From Acidovorax sp. CF316 (lineage in GTDB: Bacteria; Pseudomonadota; Gammaproteobacteria; Burkholderiales; Burkholderiaceae_C): a stretch of 64,000 bases of DNA. The stretch spans positions 18,161 to 82,160 of the forward strand of contig NZ_AKJX01000026.1 in assembly GCF_000276605.1 (NCBI RefSeq), written 5' to 3'. Made by a program: the position numbers and the translations under genes. Positions 34,148 through 43,046 of the stretch are shown here, one piece after another. The notes beneath the pieces were generated by a model. The model made no database searches and was not told the DNA's origin. It saw only the letters and a program-made list of their open reading frames with translations. Positions within the stretch are counted from its first letter, which is position 1. Each line of letters opens with the position of its first letter.

Positions 34148-35020
34148 ATGCTGACCATTCTTTTCGACGGCGTTGCCTACGGCATGCTGCTGTTCATCCT
34201 GGCGGTGGGGCTGGCCGTGACCATGGGGTTGATGAACTTCATCAACCTCGCGCATGGGGCCTTTGCCATGGCGGGCGGGTACATCACGGTGCTGCTCATG
34301 CAGCGCCTGAACGTGCCCTTCCTGGTGTGCCTGCCACTGGCCTTCGTGGGCACGGCGCTGCTGGGGGCGGTGCTCGAGCGCACGCTGTACCGCCCGCTGT
34401 ACCACAAGGCCCACCTGGACCAGGTGCTGTTCTCCATCGGCCTGGTGTTCATGGCCGTGGCCACGGTGGACTACTTCGTGGGCTCCACGGGCCAGATCAT
34501 CCAGCTGCCGGCCTGGCTCAAGGGCCGCACCGAGATCGGCAGCGGCGCCTTCATGCTGGGCATGGGGCACTACCGGCTGTTCATCATCGCGGTGTGCGCG
34601 GCCCTCACCGTGGGCCTGCAGTACGTGCTCACGCGCACGCGCTTCGGCAGCCGGCTGCGTGCCTCGGTGGACGACCAGCGCGTGGCAGCCGGCATGGGCA
34701 TCAACGTGAACATCGTGTTTCTCTCCACCTTCGCCTTCGGCTCGGGCCTGGCGGGCCTGGGTGGCGCGCTCGGGGCCGAGGTGCTGGGCCTGGACCCGAG
34801 CTTTCCGCTCAAGTTCATGATCTATTTCCTGATCGTGGTGGCCGTGGGTGGCACCTCGTCCATCACCGGGCCGCTGCTGGCCGCGCTGCTGCTGGGCATC
34901 GCCGACGTGGCGGGTAAGTACTACATCCCCAAGCTCGGGGCCTTCATCGTCTACAGCCTCATGATCCTGATCCTGATCTGGCGGCCCCAGGGCCTGTTCG
35001 TGCGCAAGGGGGGCAAGTGA
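34148..35020 (+). CDS. ABC transporter permease, LivH family
   Basis: A 290-residue integral membrane protein with about eight hydrophobic segments, matching LivH permeases. It opens MLTILFDGVAYGMLLFILAVG and includes MNFINLAHGAFAMAGGY, the family signature, and ends with a basic cytoplasmic tail (FVRKGGK). No ribosome site is obvious before the ATG at 34148. Its TGA overlaps the start of the second permease gene. Together with LivM it forms the inner-membrane channel of the importer. Confidence 0.92.
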   Translation: MLTILFDGVAYGMLLFILAVGLAVTMGLMNFINLAHGAFAMAGGYITVLLMQRLNVPFLVCLPLAFVGTALLGAVLERTLYRPLYHKAHLDQVLFSIGLVFMAVATVDYFVGSTGQIIQLPAWLKGRTEIGSGAFMLGMGHYRLFIIAVCAALTVGLQYVLTRTRFGSRLRASVDDQRVAAGMGINVNIVFLSTFAFGSGLAGLGGALGAEVLGLDPSFPLKFMIYFLIVVAVGGTSSITGPLLAALLLGIADVAGKYYIPKLGAFIVYSLMILILIWRPQGLFVRKGGK

Positions 35021-35988
35021 TGGACGCGTCCCGACCCAATGTGCTGCTCCAGGCCCGCCGCATGCGGCCCTGGGAGCCCCTGCTCTGGTTGCTGGCCTTT
35101 GCCGCGCCGGCGGCCCTGCCCAGCCATGCGCTGATCATCAACGAGATCGCCATCGTGGCGCTGTTCGCGATTTCGCTGGACCTGATCCTGGGTTACACCG
35201 GCATCGTCTCGCTCGGCCATGCGGCCTTCTTCGGCATGGGCGGCTATGCGGCAGCCCTGTTCGCCAAGCATGTGATGCCCGACCCGCTGGTGGGCCTGGC
35301 CGTGGGCATCGCCGCCGCCACGGTGCTGGGCGCGGTGGCCTCGTTCACCGTCATGCGCGGCACGGATCTCACGCGCCTCATGGTCACGCTGGGTGTCGGC
35401 CTGATCATGCTGGAGCTGGCCAACAAGCTCGACTGGCTGACCGGCGGTGCCGACGGGCTGCAGGGCGTGGTCATGGGCCCGGTGCTCGGCAGGTTCGAGT
35501 TCGACCTGTTCGGGCGCACGGCGGCCTGGTACTCGATGAGCGTGCTGCTGGTGCTGTTCCTGCTGGCACGGCGCGTCGTGCAGTCGCCCTTCGGCGCCAC
35601 GCTCAAGGCCATCCGCGACAACCGGCTTCGTGCCATGGCCATCGGCATCCCGGTGACTGCCAAGCTGGCCCAGGTGTACACGCTGGCCGCAGCACTGGCA
35701 GGGGCCGCAGGCGCCCTGCTCACGCAGACCACGGGCTTTGCCTCGCTGGACCTGTTCGAGTTCCACCGCTCGGCCGACGTGATGCTGATCCTGGTGATCG
35801 GCGGCGTGGGCTGGCTCTACGGCGGCGTGGTCGGTGCCATCGGCTTCAAGCTGCTGCAGGACCTGATCTCGGCCGTGACGCCGCAGTACTGGACCTTCTG
35901 GATCGGCCTGTTCCTGGTGGTGCTGGTGCTGGTGGGCCGCGAGCGCCTGATCCGCCCATGGACCTGGTTCGGAGGGCGCAAGGCATGA
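35020..35988 (+). CDS. ABC transporter permease, LivM family
   Basis: A 322-residue membrane protein of the LivM family with about eight to nine TM segments. The LSLDLILGYTGIVSLGHAAFFG-like stretch (SLDLILGYTG, SLGHAAFFGMGGYAAAL) is the LivM signature. The ATG at 35020 overlaps the livH stop codon. Its own stop overlaps the start of the ATPase gene (ATGA), so all transporter proteins are translationally coupled. It pairs with LivH as a heterodimeric permease. Confidence 0.92.
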   Translation: MDASRPNVLLQARRMRPWEPLLWLLAFAAPAALPSHALIINEIAIVALFAISLDLILGYTGIVSLGHAAFFGMGGYAAALFAKHVMPDPLVGLAVGIAAATVLGAVASFTVMRGTDLTRLMVTLGVGLIMLELANKLDWLTGGADGLQGVVMGPVLGRFEFDLFGRTAAWYSMSVLLVLFLLARRVVQSPFGATLKAIRDNRLRAMAIGIPVTAKLAQVYTLAAALAGAAGALLTQTTGFASLDLFEFHRSADVMLILVIGGVGWLYGGVVGAIGFKLLQDLISAVTPQYWTFWIGLFLVVLVLVGRERLIRPWTWFGGRKA

Positions 35989-36770
35989 GCACCACCGCAG
36001 TCCACAACGACGCTCCCGTCGTGCTGGCCGCGCACGGCCTGGTCAAGCGCTTCGGCGGCATCACCGCCACCAATAACGTCACGCTGAACCTGCGCCAGGG
36101 CGCGCGCCATGCGCTGATCGGCCCCAACGGGGCCGGCAAGACCACACTCATCAACCTGCTGACCGGCGTGCTGGAGCCTACCGAGGGCTCCATCGTGCTC
36201 GAGGGCCAAGACATCACGCGCCTGGCACCGCACCAGCGGGTGCAGCGCGGCATGGTGCGCACCTTCCAGATCAACCAGCTGTTCGATTCGCTCACGCCGC
36301 TGGAAACGCTGGCGCTCACCGTCTCGCAAAAGCAGGGCCTGGGCGGCAAGTGGTGGCAGAAGCTCGGCGCGCGCAGCGCGGTGAACGAGCGCTGCGAGCA
36401 ACTGCTCGAACAATTCCATCTCACGGCCGTGATGGCCGAGCCTACGCGCGTGCTGGCCTATGGCAAGCGCCGCCTGCTGGAGATCGCCATCGCCCTGGCC
36501 TGCGAGCCGCGCGTGCTGCTGCTCGACGAGCCCGTGGCCGGCGTGCCCGCGGGCGAGCGCGAAGAACTGCTGCAGACCGTGGCGGCTCTGCCCGCCGATG
36601 TCTCGGTGCTGTTGATCGAACACGATATGGACCTGGTTTTCAGCTTTGCCAAGCGCATGACGGTGCTGGTCAACGGCACCGTGCTCACCGAAGGCGACCC
36701 CGACACCATCGCCAACGACCCGCAGGTCAAGGCCGTGTACCTGGGGCATGGGGAGGGCGCGCATGTCTGA
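35985..36770 (+). CDS. ABC transporter ATPase, LivG family
   Basis: A 261-residue ABC ATPase with Walker A GPNGAGKTT (about residue 45), the LivG-type signature LAYGKRRLLEIAIAL, Walker B RVLLLDEPVAGV and the H-loop in LIEHDMDLV. LivG members end with the extension seen here (KAVYLGHGE). It powers import with LivF on the cytosolic side. The start at 35985 overlaps the livM stop codon. The LivF gene begins 8 bp before its end. Confidence 0.93.
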   Translation: MSTTAVHNDAPVVLAAHGLVKRFGGITATNNVTLNLRQGARHALIGPNGAGKTTLINLLTGVLEPTEGSIVLEGQDITRLAPHQRVQRGMVRTFQINQLFDSLTPLETLALTVSQKQGLGGKWWQKLGARSAVNERCEQLLEQFHLTAVMAEPTRVLAYGKRRLLEIAIALACEPRVLLLDEPVAGVPAGEREELLQTVAALPADVSVLLIEHDMDLVFSFAKRMTVLVNGTVLTEGDPDTIANDPQVKAVYLGHGEGAHV

Positions 36771-37491
36771 GCAGCTGTTGCGCATCGAGGGCCTGAGCGC
36801 TGGCTACGGCGAAGCAGTGGTGCTGCAGGGCGTGTCCCTGTCGCTGGCCGAGGGCGAGACCCTGGCCCTGCTGGGCCGCAATGGCACGGGCAAGACCACG
36901 CTGATCAACACCCTGGCGGGCGCCACGCGCCAGCATGCGGGCACGGTGGCGCTGGGTGGGATGGCGCTGCACCGCCTGCCTGCACACGAGCGCGCGGCCG
37001 CCGGCATTGGCTGGGTGCCGCAGGAGCGCAACATCTTCAAGTCGCTCACCGTGCACGAGAACCTGACCGCGGTGGCGCGGCCCGGCCGCAAGGGCGCCAC
37101 GGCAGCACCGTGGACGCCTGACAAGGTCTACGCGATGTTCCCGCGCCTGGCCGAGCGCAAGACCAACCTGGGCACGCAGCTGTCCGGCGGCGAGCAGCAG
37201 ATGCTGGCCGTGGGCCGCGCACTGGTGCTCAACCCGCGCTTGCTGCTGCTCGACGAGCCGCTTGAAGGCCTGGCCCCCATCATCGTCGAGGAGCTGCTGC
37301 GCGCCATCCGCCGCATCACGCGCGAAGAGGGGCTCTCGGCCATCATCGTCGAGCAGCACCCGCAGGCCATCCTGGCGATCTCGGACCACGCCGCGGTGCT
37401 GGACCGGGGCACGGTGGTGCACACCGGTACGGCCGCCGATCTCGGTGCGCAGCCCGAGTTGCTGGACCGCCTGCTGGGCGTGGCCCGGTAG
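36763..37491 (+). CDS. ABC transporter ATPase, LivF family
   Basis: A 242-residue ABC ATPase: Walker A GRNGTGKTT, signature QLSGGEQQMLAVGRAL, Walker B RLLLLDEPLEGL and H-loop IIVEQHPQA. It is the partner of the LivG ATPase. GGGAGGG lies about 8 nt before the ATG at 36763, within the end of livG. It completes a five-protein importer (binding protein, two permeases, two ATPases). A DUF1932 dehydrogenase gene follows 22 bp downstream in the same direction, so transcription probably continues. Confidence 0.93.
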   Translation: MSEQLLRIEGLSAGYGEAVVLQGVSLSLAEGETLALLGRNGTGKTTLINTLAGATRQHAGTVALGGMALHRLPAHERAAAGIGWVPQERNIFKSLTVHENLTAVARPGRKGATAAPWTPDKVYAMFPRLAERKTNLGTQLSGGEQQMLAVGRALVLNPRLLLLDEPLEGLAPIIVEELLRAIRRITREEGLSAIIVEQHPQAILAISDHAAVLDRGTVVHTGTAADLGAQPELLDRLLGVAR

Positions 37492-37513
37492 GCCGCAGAC
37501 TGGAAACTCCACC

Positions 37514-38428
37514 ATGACCATGCAGCACATCGGCCTGATCGGCTACGGTGAAGTCGGCAAGACCTTTGCCCTGGGGCTGCAGCCGCAGCCCGGCGTCACC
37601 GGTGTCGGCGCATGGGACCTGAAGTTCGCGCAGGGCGCCACGCGCGACGCCGAGCTGGCGCATGCCGCGCAGCACGGCATCACCGCCCATGCCTCGGCGG
37701 CGGCGCTGTGCGCGGCCAGTGACCTCGTCATCTCCGCCGTCACTGCCTCGCACACGTTGGAGGTGGCCCAGGAGGTGGCTGCCCACATCCGCCCCGGCAC
37801 GCTGTTCCTCGACCTCAACTCCGCTTCGCCCGGCACCAAGCAGCAGGCCGCTGCGCTGATTGAGGCGCGTGGCGCGCACTACGTGGAGGCGGGCGTCATG
37901 ACCTCGGTGCCGCCCTACGGCATCCGTGTGCCCATGCTGCTCGGGGGCGCCCAGGCGCAGGCCCTGGCGGCCGTGCTGCAGGGCTGGGGCATGGACGCCA
38001 CGCCCGTCAGTGAACAGCTGGGCGTGGCCAGCGCCATCAAGATGTGCCGCAGCGTGATGATCAAGGGGCTCGAGGCCCTGGTGATCGAAAGCTATGCCAC
38101 CGCGCGCCAGTACGGTGTGGAGGCGCATGTGCTGCCCACCCTGGCCGAGACCTTCCCTTCCATCGACTGGGCAAAGCAGGGAAGCTACTTCTTCAGCCGC
38201 GTGGTACAGCACGGCCAGCGCCGCTCCGAAGAGATGCACGAGGCTGCGCGCACCGTGCGCGAGGCTGGAGTGGAGCCGCTGATGGCCAGCGCCATTGCGC
38301 ACAAGCAGGCGGCCGTAGCGGCCATGGCGCGCGAAGGCGTGTTCGCCGGCCTGCCCAAGGATGCGCCGTGGCAGGACTACGCCGACCGGCTGCTGGCGCA
38401 TCTGGCGAAGGATCAAGGCGACTTGTAG
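37514..38428 (+). CDS. 6-phosphogluconate-dehydrogenase-like NAD-binding protein with DUF1932 domain
   Basis: A 304-residue beta-hydroxyacid dehydrogenase-superfamily protein. The Rossmann motif GLIGYGEVGKTFALGL is at residues 7-22, an NAD-binding domain runs to about 165, and an all-helical DUF1932 C-terminal domain follows (with KMCRSVMIKGLEAL carrying the usual catalytic-Lys region). It lies directly after the aromatic ABC transporter and before the pmd regulator, so it probably acts on an aromatic-derived side-chain or carboxylic acid. The reaction is unknown. Its 3' end overlaps the converging LysR gene by 16 bp. Confidence 0.82.
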   Translation: MTMQHIGLIGYGEVGKTFALGLQPQPGVTGVGAWDLKFAQGATRDAELAHAAQHGITAHASAAALCAASDLVISAVTASHTLEVAQEVAAHIRPGTLFLDLNSASPGTKQQAAALIEARGAHYVEAGVMTSVPPYGIRVPMLLGGAQAQALAAVLQGWGMDATPVSEQLGVASAIKMCRSVMIKGLEALVIESYATARQYGVEAHVLPTLAETFPSIDWAKQGSYFFSRVVQHGQRRSEEMHEAARTVREAGVEPLMASAIAHKQAAVAAMAREGVFAGLPKDAPWQDYADRLLAHLAKDQGDL

Positions 38429-39345
38429 ATGGTCTGCAGGGTCGTGCGGATCAGCTCCGCCATGGCCTGTTGCGTGAGCGTGGCCGGGCGCTGCGAGCTC
38501 ACGGCCATCGACAGCTTGCTGCGCAGCCGGGGCTCGCCCGCCTGGCCGATGGGCCGGGTGCTGAACACCTCGGGCCGGCCCGAGGTGGTGACCGCGTTCA
38601 TGGGCAGCACGGCGCTGCCCGCGCCATCGGCCACCAGGTCCAGGATGGCGGCCACGCCGTCGATCTCCAGGCTGATCTGCGGGCGCAGGCCGAGGGCGGC
38701 CAGCTCCGACTCCACCAGCATGCGGATGGAGTTGGGCCGCGTGGGGATCACCAAGGCGAAGCGCGTGAGCGCCTCGAGCGCCACCGGTTCCTGCGCCTGC
38801 GCGTCGGTGTCGGCATCGCTCTGGCCCACGGGGCGGCGCTGCACCAGGAACAGGTCTTCCTCCAGCAGCGGCGTGATCTCGATGCCCGGCGAGGCGGGCG
38901 TGTTGTAGAGCAGGGCGATGTCCAGCAGCCCGGTGGTCAGCGATTCGCGCATGGCCACCGTGAGCCCTTCGCTGATGGCCAGGGCCGCATCGGGCATCTG
39001 CACGCGGAAGGCGCGCGTGAGCGGCACCGTGAGCACCTTGGCCATGGTGGGTGGCAGGCCGATGGCCACGCGCCCGGCCAGCGCCCCGCGCACACGCCCG
39101 AGCTCCTCGCGCGCGCGCTCCACCTGGTGAAGGATGCCGCGGCCATGCTCCAGCAGCAGCTTGCCGGCCTCGGTCGGTATCGCGCCCCGGCCATTGCGCA
39201 CCAGCAGGTTCTGGCGCAGCTCCACCTCCAGCAGGCGCACCTGGCGGCTCAGGGCCGGCTGGGCGATGTCCAGCACCACCGAGGCGCGGGTGAAGCTGCC
39301 CAGTTCGGCCACGCGCACAAAGTACTCGATCTGCTTGAGGTCCAT
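38413..39345 (-). CDS. LysR-family regulator of the protocatechuate operon (LigR/PmdR-like)
   Basis: A 310-residue LysR regulator with the HTH in residues 1-60 (MDLKQIEYFVRVAELGSFTR; AQPALSRQVRLLEVEL) and a periplasmic-binding-fold effector domain. It is divergent from the protocatechuate 4,5-cleavage operon, the place of LigR in Sphingobium and PmdR in Comamonas. It probably activates the operon in response to a pathway intermediate. The 140-bp spacer carries a GCTATT-N3-AATAGC dyad and an ATTC-N10-GAAT dyad, both suitable LysR boxes, plus a TGTATACA site. Confidence 0.88.
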   Translation of the reverse strand: MDLKQIEYFVRVAELGSFTRASVVLDIAQPALSRQVRLLEVELRQNLLVRNGRGAIPTEAGKLLLEHGRGILHQVERAREELGRVRGALAGRVAIGLPPTMAKVLTVPLTRAFRVQMPDAALAISEGLTVAMRESLTTGLLDIALLYNTPASPGIEITPLLEEDLFLVQRRPVGQSDADTDAQAQEPVALEALTRFALVIPTRPNSIRMLVESELAALGLRPQISLEIDGVAAILDLVADGAGSAVLPMNAVTTSGRPEVFSTRPIGQAGEPRLRSKLSMAVSSQRPATLTQQAMAELIRTTLQTIYKSP

Positions 39346-39359
39346 GGGGTGTGCTCTCT

Positions 39360-39374
39360 GCTATTTGCAATAGC
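39360..39374. promoter_or_regulatory. LysR-type dyad GCTATT-N3-AATAGC
   Basis: A perfect 6-bp inverted repeat about 15 bp upstream of the LysR start codon in the divergent pmd promoter. A second dyad, ATTC-N10-GAAT, follows near 39379-39396. Both are candidate binding sites for the LysR protein. Confidence 0.5.
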
Positions 39375-39460
39375 TCGAATTCGACAATACAAGAATGATA
39401 TATCTGGTAGTGCCCCTGCCGGCTTTATGTCGGGCCCGGCCCTGCCCACAATCGGCGGCA

Positions 39461-39468
39461 TGTATACA
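39461..39468. promoter_or_regulatory. TGTATACA site 5 upstream of the pmd operon
   Basis: The fifth TGTATACA copy lies 18 bp before the first start codon of the protocatechuate operon. It links this operon to the vanAB, gntR and livK promoters. It overlaps the expected ribosome-site/transcription-start region, so binding would repress. Confidence 0.6.
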
Positions 39469-39485
39469 GCGACTGCCACCTTCCC

Positions 39486-40178
39486 ATGAGTGCGCCCACC
39501 CTTCGTGGAATCTCGTCCATGGCCACGCGCCAGGTGCTGGCCGAACTGCTGGCCGCCTACGAGCACCAGACCGGCGAGCGCGCGGTCATCGAAGCCGTGG
39601 GCGGCGTGGATGCCGCCAAGCGCGTGCAGGCTGGCGAGGCCTTCGACGTGGTGGTGCTGGCCTCCGACGCCATCGACAAGCTCATCGCCGCCGGTGCCAT
39701 CGACGCCGCGAGCAAGACCGACTGGGTGCGCTCCGGCGTGGCCGTTGCGGTGCGCACTGGTGCAGCGCTGCCCGACATCGGCTCGGAAGAGGCGGTGCGC
39801 AGCGCTGTGCTCGCCGCGCGCAGCATCAGCTACTCCACCGGCCCGAGTGGCGTGGCGCTGGCGAAACTGTTCGAGCGCTGGGGCATCGCCGACGAGGTGG
39901 CGGGCCGCATGGTGCAGGCTCCGCCCGGCGTGCCCGTGGGCTCGCTGATTGCACGCGGCGACGTGGAACTCGGTTTCCAGCAGCTGAGCGAGTTGTTGAA
40001 TGTGGAGGGCATCACCATCGTGGGCCCGCTGCCGCCCGCGATCCAGATCACCACCATTTTTTCGTCGGGCGTGGGCACCGCCAGCCAGCAGCCCGAGGCG
40101 GCCAAGGCCCTGCTCGATTTCCTGGCCTCCCCTGCGGCCGCAGAGGCGAAACAGCGCCAGGGTATGGACCCTGCCTGA
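39486..40178 (+). CDS. ModA-like substrate-binding-fold protein without signal peptide
   Basis: A 230-residue protein with the type II periplasmic-binding fold of molybdate-binding ModA (GGVDAAKRVQAGEAFDVVVLAS; SYSTGPSGVALAKLFERWG; GDVELGFQQLSELLNVEG). It opens MSAPTLRGISSMATRQVLAE with no signal sequence, so it should be cytosolic. It is the first gene of the protocatechuate 4,5-cleavage operon, 33 bp before ligJ. No LigU/GalD-type isomerase is encoded in the operon. A role in binding or isomerising a pathway acid, or sensing it, is possible but unproven. Confidence 0.8.
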   Translation: MSAPTLRGISSMATRQVLAELLAAYEHQTGERAVIEAVGGVDAAKRVQAGEAFDVVVLASDAIDKLIAAGAIDAASKTDWVRSGVAVAVRTGAALPDIGSEEAVRSAVLAARSISYSTGPSGVALAKLFERWGIADEVAGRMVQAPPGVPVGSLIARGDVELGFQQLSELLNVEGITIVGPLPPAIQITTIFSSGVGTASQQPEAAKALLDFLASPAAAEAKQRQGMDPA

Positions 40179-40211
40179 TACCCCATTCCAAGATCCAAGG
40201 AGCACAACGCA

Positions 40212-41246
40212 ATGAGCCTCATCATCGACTGCCATGGCCATTACACCACGGCACCCAAGGCGCTGGAGAACTGGCGCAACCAGCAGATCGCGGGCATCCA
40301 GGACCCGGCAGCCATGCCCAAGGTCGCTGATCTGCAGATCAGCGACGACGAGCTGCGCGAGTCCATCGAGAGCAACCAGCTGCGCCTGATGAAGGAGCGC
40401 GGCAGCGACATCACCCTGTTCTCGCCGCGCGCGAGCTTCATGGCCCACCACATCGGTGACTTCAATGTCTCCAGCACCTGGGCGGCCATCTGCAACGAGC
40501 TGTGCCACCGCGTTTCCACGCTGTTCCCCGAGCACTTCGTGCCTGTGGCCATGCTGCCGCAAAGCCCTGGCGTGGACCCCGCGACCTGCATCCCCGAGCT
40601 GGAAAAGTGCGTCAAGGAATACGGCGCCGTGGGCATCAACCTGAACCCCGATCCTTCGGGCGGCCACTGGACCAGCCCGCCGCTGACCGACCGCCACTGG
40701 TACCCCATCTACGAAAAGATGGTGGAGTACGACCTGCCCGCGATGATCCACGTGAGCACCAGCTGCAATGCGTGCTTCCACACCACGGGCGCGCACTACC
40801 TGAACGCCGACACCACGGCCTTCATGCAGTGCATCCAGGGCGACCTGTTCAAGGACTTCCCCACGCTCAAGTTCCTGATCCCGCACGGCGGCGGTGCCGT
40901 GCCCTACCACTGGGGCCGTTTCCGCGGCCTGGCGCAGGAAATGAAGAAGCCGCTGCTCGAAGACCACCTGCTGAACAACATCTTCTTCGACACCTGCGTG
41001 TACCACCAGCCGGGTATCGACCTGCTGAACACCGTGATCCCGGTGAAGAACGTGCTGTTCGCCTCGGAAATGATCGGCGCCGTGCGCGGCATCGACCCCA
41101 CCACCGGCAATTACTACGACGACACCAAGCGCTACATCGAGGCGTCGAAGATCCTGAGTGGCGACGACAAGCACCAGATCTACGAAGGCAATGTGCGCCG
41201 CGTGTTCTCCCGACTCGATTCACGCCTGAAGGCAAAGGGGCTCTGA
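40212..41246 (+). CDS. ligJ: 4-oxalomesaconate hydratase (LigJ/PmdE-like, amidohydrolase superfamily)
   Basis: A 344-residue amidohydrolase-superfamily lyase that hydrates the oxalomesaconate-derived intermediate to 4-carboxy-4-hydroxy-2-oxoadipate. The metal motif DCHGHY places His8 and His10 at the end of strand 1; further ligands lie in [25 protein letters not shown] and the late NVLFASEM region. Length matches Sphingobium LigJ (about 340), and it differs from GalB, which belongs to another family. An AAGGAGC site precedes the ATG at 40212. It is the second gene of the operon, directly upstream of ligK. Confidence 0.88.
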   Translation: MSLIIDCHGHYTTAPKALENWRNQQIAGIQDPAAMPKVADLQISDDELRESIESNQLRLMKERGSDITLFSPRASFMAHHIGDFNVSSTWAAICNELCHRVSTLFPEHFVPVAMLPQSPGVDPATCIPELEKCVKEYGAVGINLNPDPSGGHWTSPPLTDRHWYPIYEKMVEYDLPAMIHVSTSCNACFHTTGAHYLNADTTAFMQCIQGDLFKDFPTLKFLIPHGGGAVPYHWGRFRGLAQEMKKPLLEDHLLNNIFFDTCVYHQPGIDLLNTVIPVKNVLFASEMIGAVRGIDPTTGNYYDDTKRYIEASKILSGDDKHQIYEGNVRRVFSRLDSRLKAKGL

Positions 41247-41247
41247 C

Positions 41248-41931
41248 ATGTATGAACTAGGCGTTGTCTACCGCAACATCGCGCGCGCCGATCGCGCAGC
41301 CGCCGACGGCCTGGCCGCGCTGGGCTCGGCCACGGTGCACGAGGCCATGGGCCGCGTGGGCCTGCTCAAGCCCTACATGCGCCCCATCTATTCGGGCCAA
41401 CAGGTCTCGGGCACGGCAGTCACGGTGCTGCTGCAGCCCGGCGACAACTGGATGATGCATGTGGCGGCCGAGCAGATCCAGCCCGGCGACGTGGTGGTGG
41501 CGGCCGTCACCTCCGAATGCACCGATGGCTACTTCGGCGACCTGCTGGCCACCTCGTTCCAGTCGCGCGGTGCGCGGGCCCTGATCATCGATGCCGGCGT
41601 GCGCGACGTAAAGACGCTGCAGGAGATGAACTTCCCCGTGTGGAGCCGCGCCATCTCGAGCAAGGGCACGATCAAGGCCACGCTGGGCTCGGTGAACATC
41701 CCCGTGGTCTGCGCCGGCATGTGGGTCACGCCGGGCGACGTGATCGTGGCCGACGACGATGGCGTGGTCTGCGTGCCCGCTGCGCGCGCCGCCGAGACGC
41801 TCGAAGCCGCGCGCAAGCGCGAAAGCTTCGAGGGCGAGAAACGCGCCAAGCTCGCCTCCGGCGTGCTCGGCCTGGACATGTACAACATGCGCCCCGGGCT
41901 CGAAAAGGTCGGGCTCAAGTACATCGACTGA
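41248..41931 (+). CDS. ligK: 4-carboxy-4-hydroxy-2-oxoadipate aldolase (LigK/PmdF-like)
   Basis: A 227-residue class II aldolase of the HMG/CHA aldolase (RraA-like) family. It cleaves 4-carboxy-4-hydroxy-2-oxoadipate to pyruvate and oxaloacetate, and members also decarboxylate oxaloacetate. Motifs are [24 protein letters not shown], and the metal/pyruvate region [15 protein letters not shown] (as [12 protein letters not shown]). Length fits LigK. The ATG lies 1 bp after the ligJ stop codon. This is the last step of the 4,5-cleavage route. Confidence 0.9.
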   Translation: MYELGVVYRNIARADRAAADGLAALGSATVHEAMGRVGLLKPYMRPIYSGQQVSGTAVTVLLQPGDNWMMHVAAEQIQPGDVVVAAVTSECTDGYFGDLLATSFQSRGARALIIDAGVRDVKTLQEMNFPVWSRAISSKGTIKATLGSVNIPVVCAGMWVTPGDVIVADDDGVVCVPAARAAETLEAARKRESFEGEKRAKLASGVLGLDMYNMRPGLEKVGLKYID

Positions 41932-42025
41932 CCCGTCCTCGACAACCCATCGGCACCGCCTGTCCGGCAGGCGGTGTCTCTGCCGCCGTGTGCGGCGCAT
42001 CCCGACAACTTCCCTGAGACACACC

Positions 42026-43024
42026 ATGAGCCTGCTTTCCTCCTCCTTCTCCCGCCGTGCCGCCCTCGCCCTGGGCATGGCCGCCGCGGCCGGCCTGGCG
42101 CCGCAGTTCGCCGCCGCCCAGCAGTTCCCGACCAAGGCCGTGCGCATCATCACGCCCTTCCCGGTGGGCGGTGGCCCGGACGGCGTGGCCCGCATCGTGG
42201 CCGAGAAGCTCGGCCGCATCTGGAACCAGCCCGTGGTGGTCGAGAACCGCCCCGGCGGCAACGGCTTCATCGCCATCGACGCCTTCAAGCGTGGCGCCAA
42301 GGATGGGCACGACCTGATCGTGCTCGACAACGTGCACCTGGCCGCCTACCCCAGCCTGTTCAAGAAGCTGCCCTACGACGCCGCCAAGGACTTCGACACC
42401 CTGCTGCCGCTGTTCAAGACGCACTTCTTCTTCACCGTGGGCACGGGCAGCAAGTACAAGACCGTGGGCGACATCGTGGCCGATGCCAAGGCCCGCCCGG
42501 GCAAGCTCAACTACGGCTCCTGGTCGGTGGGCAATCCCGTGCACCTGGGCTCGGAGCTGTTCGAATCGGCCACGGGAACGCAAATGGAGCATGTGATCTT
42601 CAAGGAGACCACGCAGCTCTACACCTCGGTCGCCACGGGCGACATCGACTTCGCGCTGGGCAGCGCTGCCACGGCCGGCCCGCTGTACCGCGCCGGCAAG
42701 CTGCGCCTGCTGGCCTTTGCCGGCCCGCAGCGTTCGGCCGAATTCCCGGACGTGCCCACCGTGGCCGAGGCGGGTGGTCCCAAGGACTTCACCGTCACGG
42801 GCTGGAACGCCATCGCCGTGCCGCCCGGCCTGCCCGCTGCCGTCACCGACAAGATCAAGCGCGACATCGAGCAGGCGCTGACGGGTGCCGATGTGGCCGA
42901 GAAGTTCAAGACCTTCGGCTACGAGCAGTTCCCCACCACGCGTCCCCAGTTCGCGCAGTTCGTCAAGGACGAGAGCCAGCGCTTTGGCGACGTGATCAAG
43001 AAGGCCAACGTCTCGCTGGACTGA
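42026..43024 (+). CDS. Bug/TctC-family tripartite tricarboxylate receptor protein
   Basis: A 332-residue periplasmic binding protein of the Bug family. The signal peptide contains a twin-arginine-like FSRRAALALGMAAAAG and is cut near AAA-QQFPTK; the mature part has VRIITPFPVGGGPDGVARIVAEKL, a Bug hallmark. No TctA/TctB membrane genes are in the window, so it either uses a distant permease or has a sensing role, as many betaproteobacterial Bug proteins do. It sits inside the pmd operon between ligK and ligI, so an aromatic or tricarboxylic pathway acid is the likely ligand. Confidence 0.87.
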   Translation: MSLLSSSFSRRAALALGMAAAAGLAPQFAAAQQFPTKAVRIITPFPVGGGPDGVARIVAEKLGRIWNQPVVVENRPGGNGFIAIDAFKRGAKDGHDLIVLDNVHLAAYPSLFKKLPYDAAKDFDTLLPLFKTHFFFTVGTGSKYKTVGDIVADAKARPGKLNYGSWSVGNPVHLGSELFESATGTQMEHVIFKETTQLYTSVATGDIDFALGSAATAGPLYRAGKLRLLAFAGPQRSAEFPDVPTVAEAGGPKDFTVTGWNAIAVPPGLPAAVTDKIKRDIEQALTGADVAEKFKTFGYEQFPTTRPQFAQFVKDESQRFGDVIKKANVSLD

Positions 43025-43046
43025 CCGGTCGGCAAGGAGAACGCAC

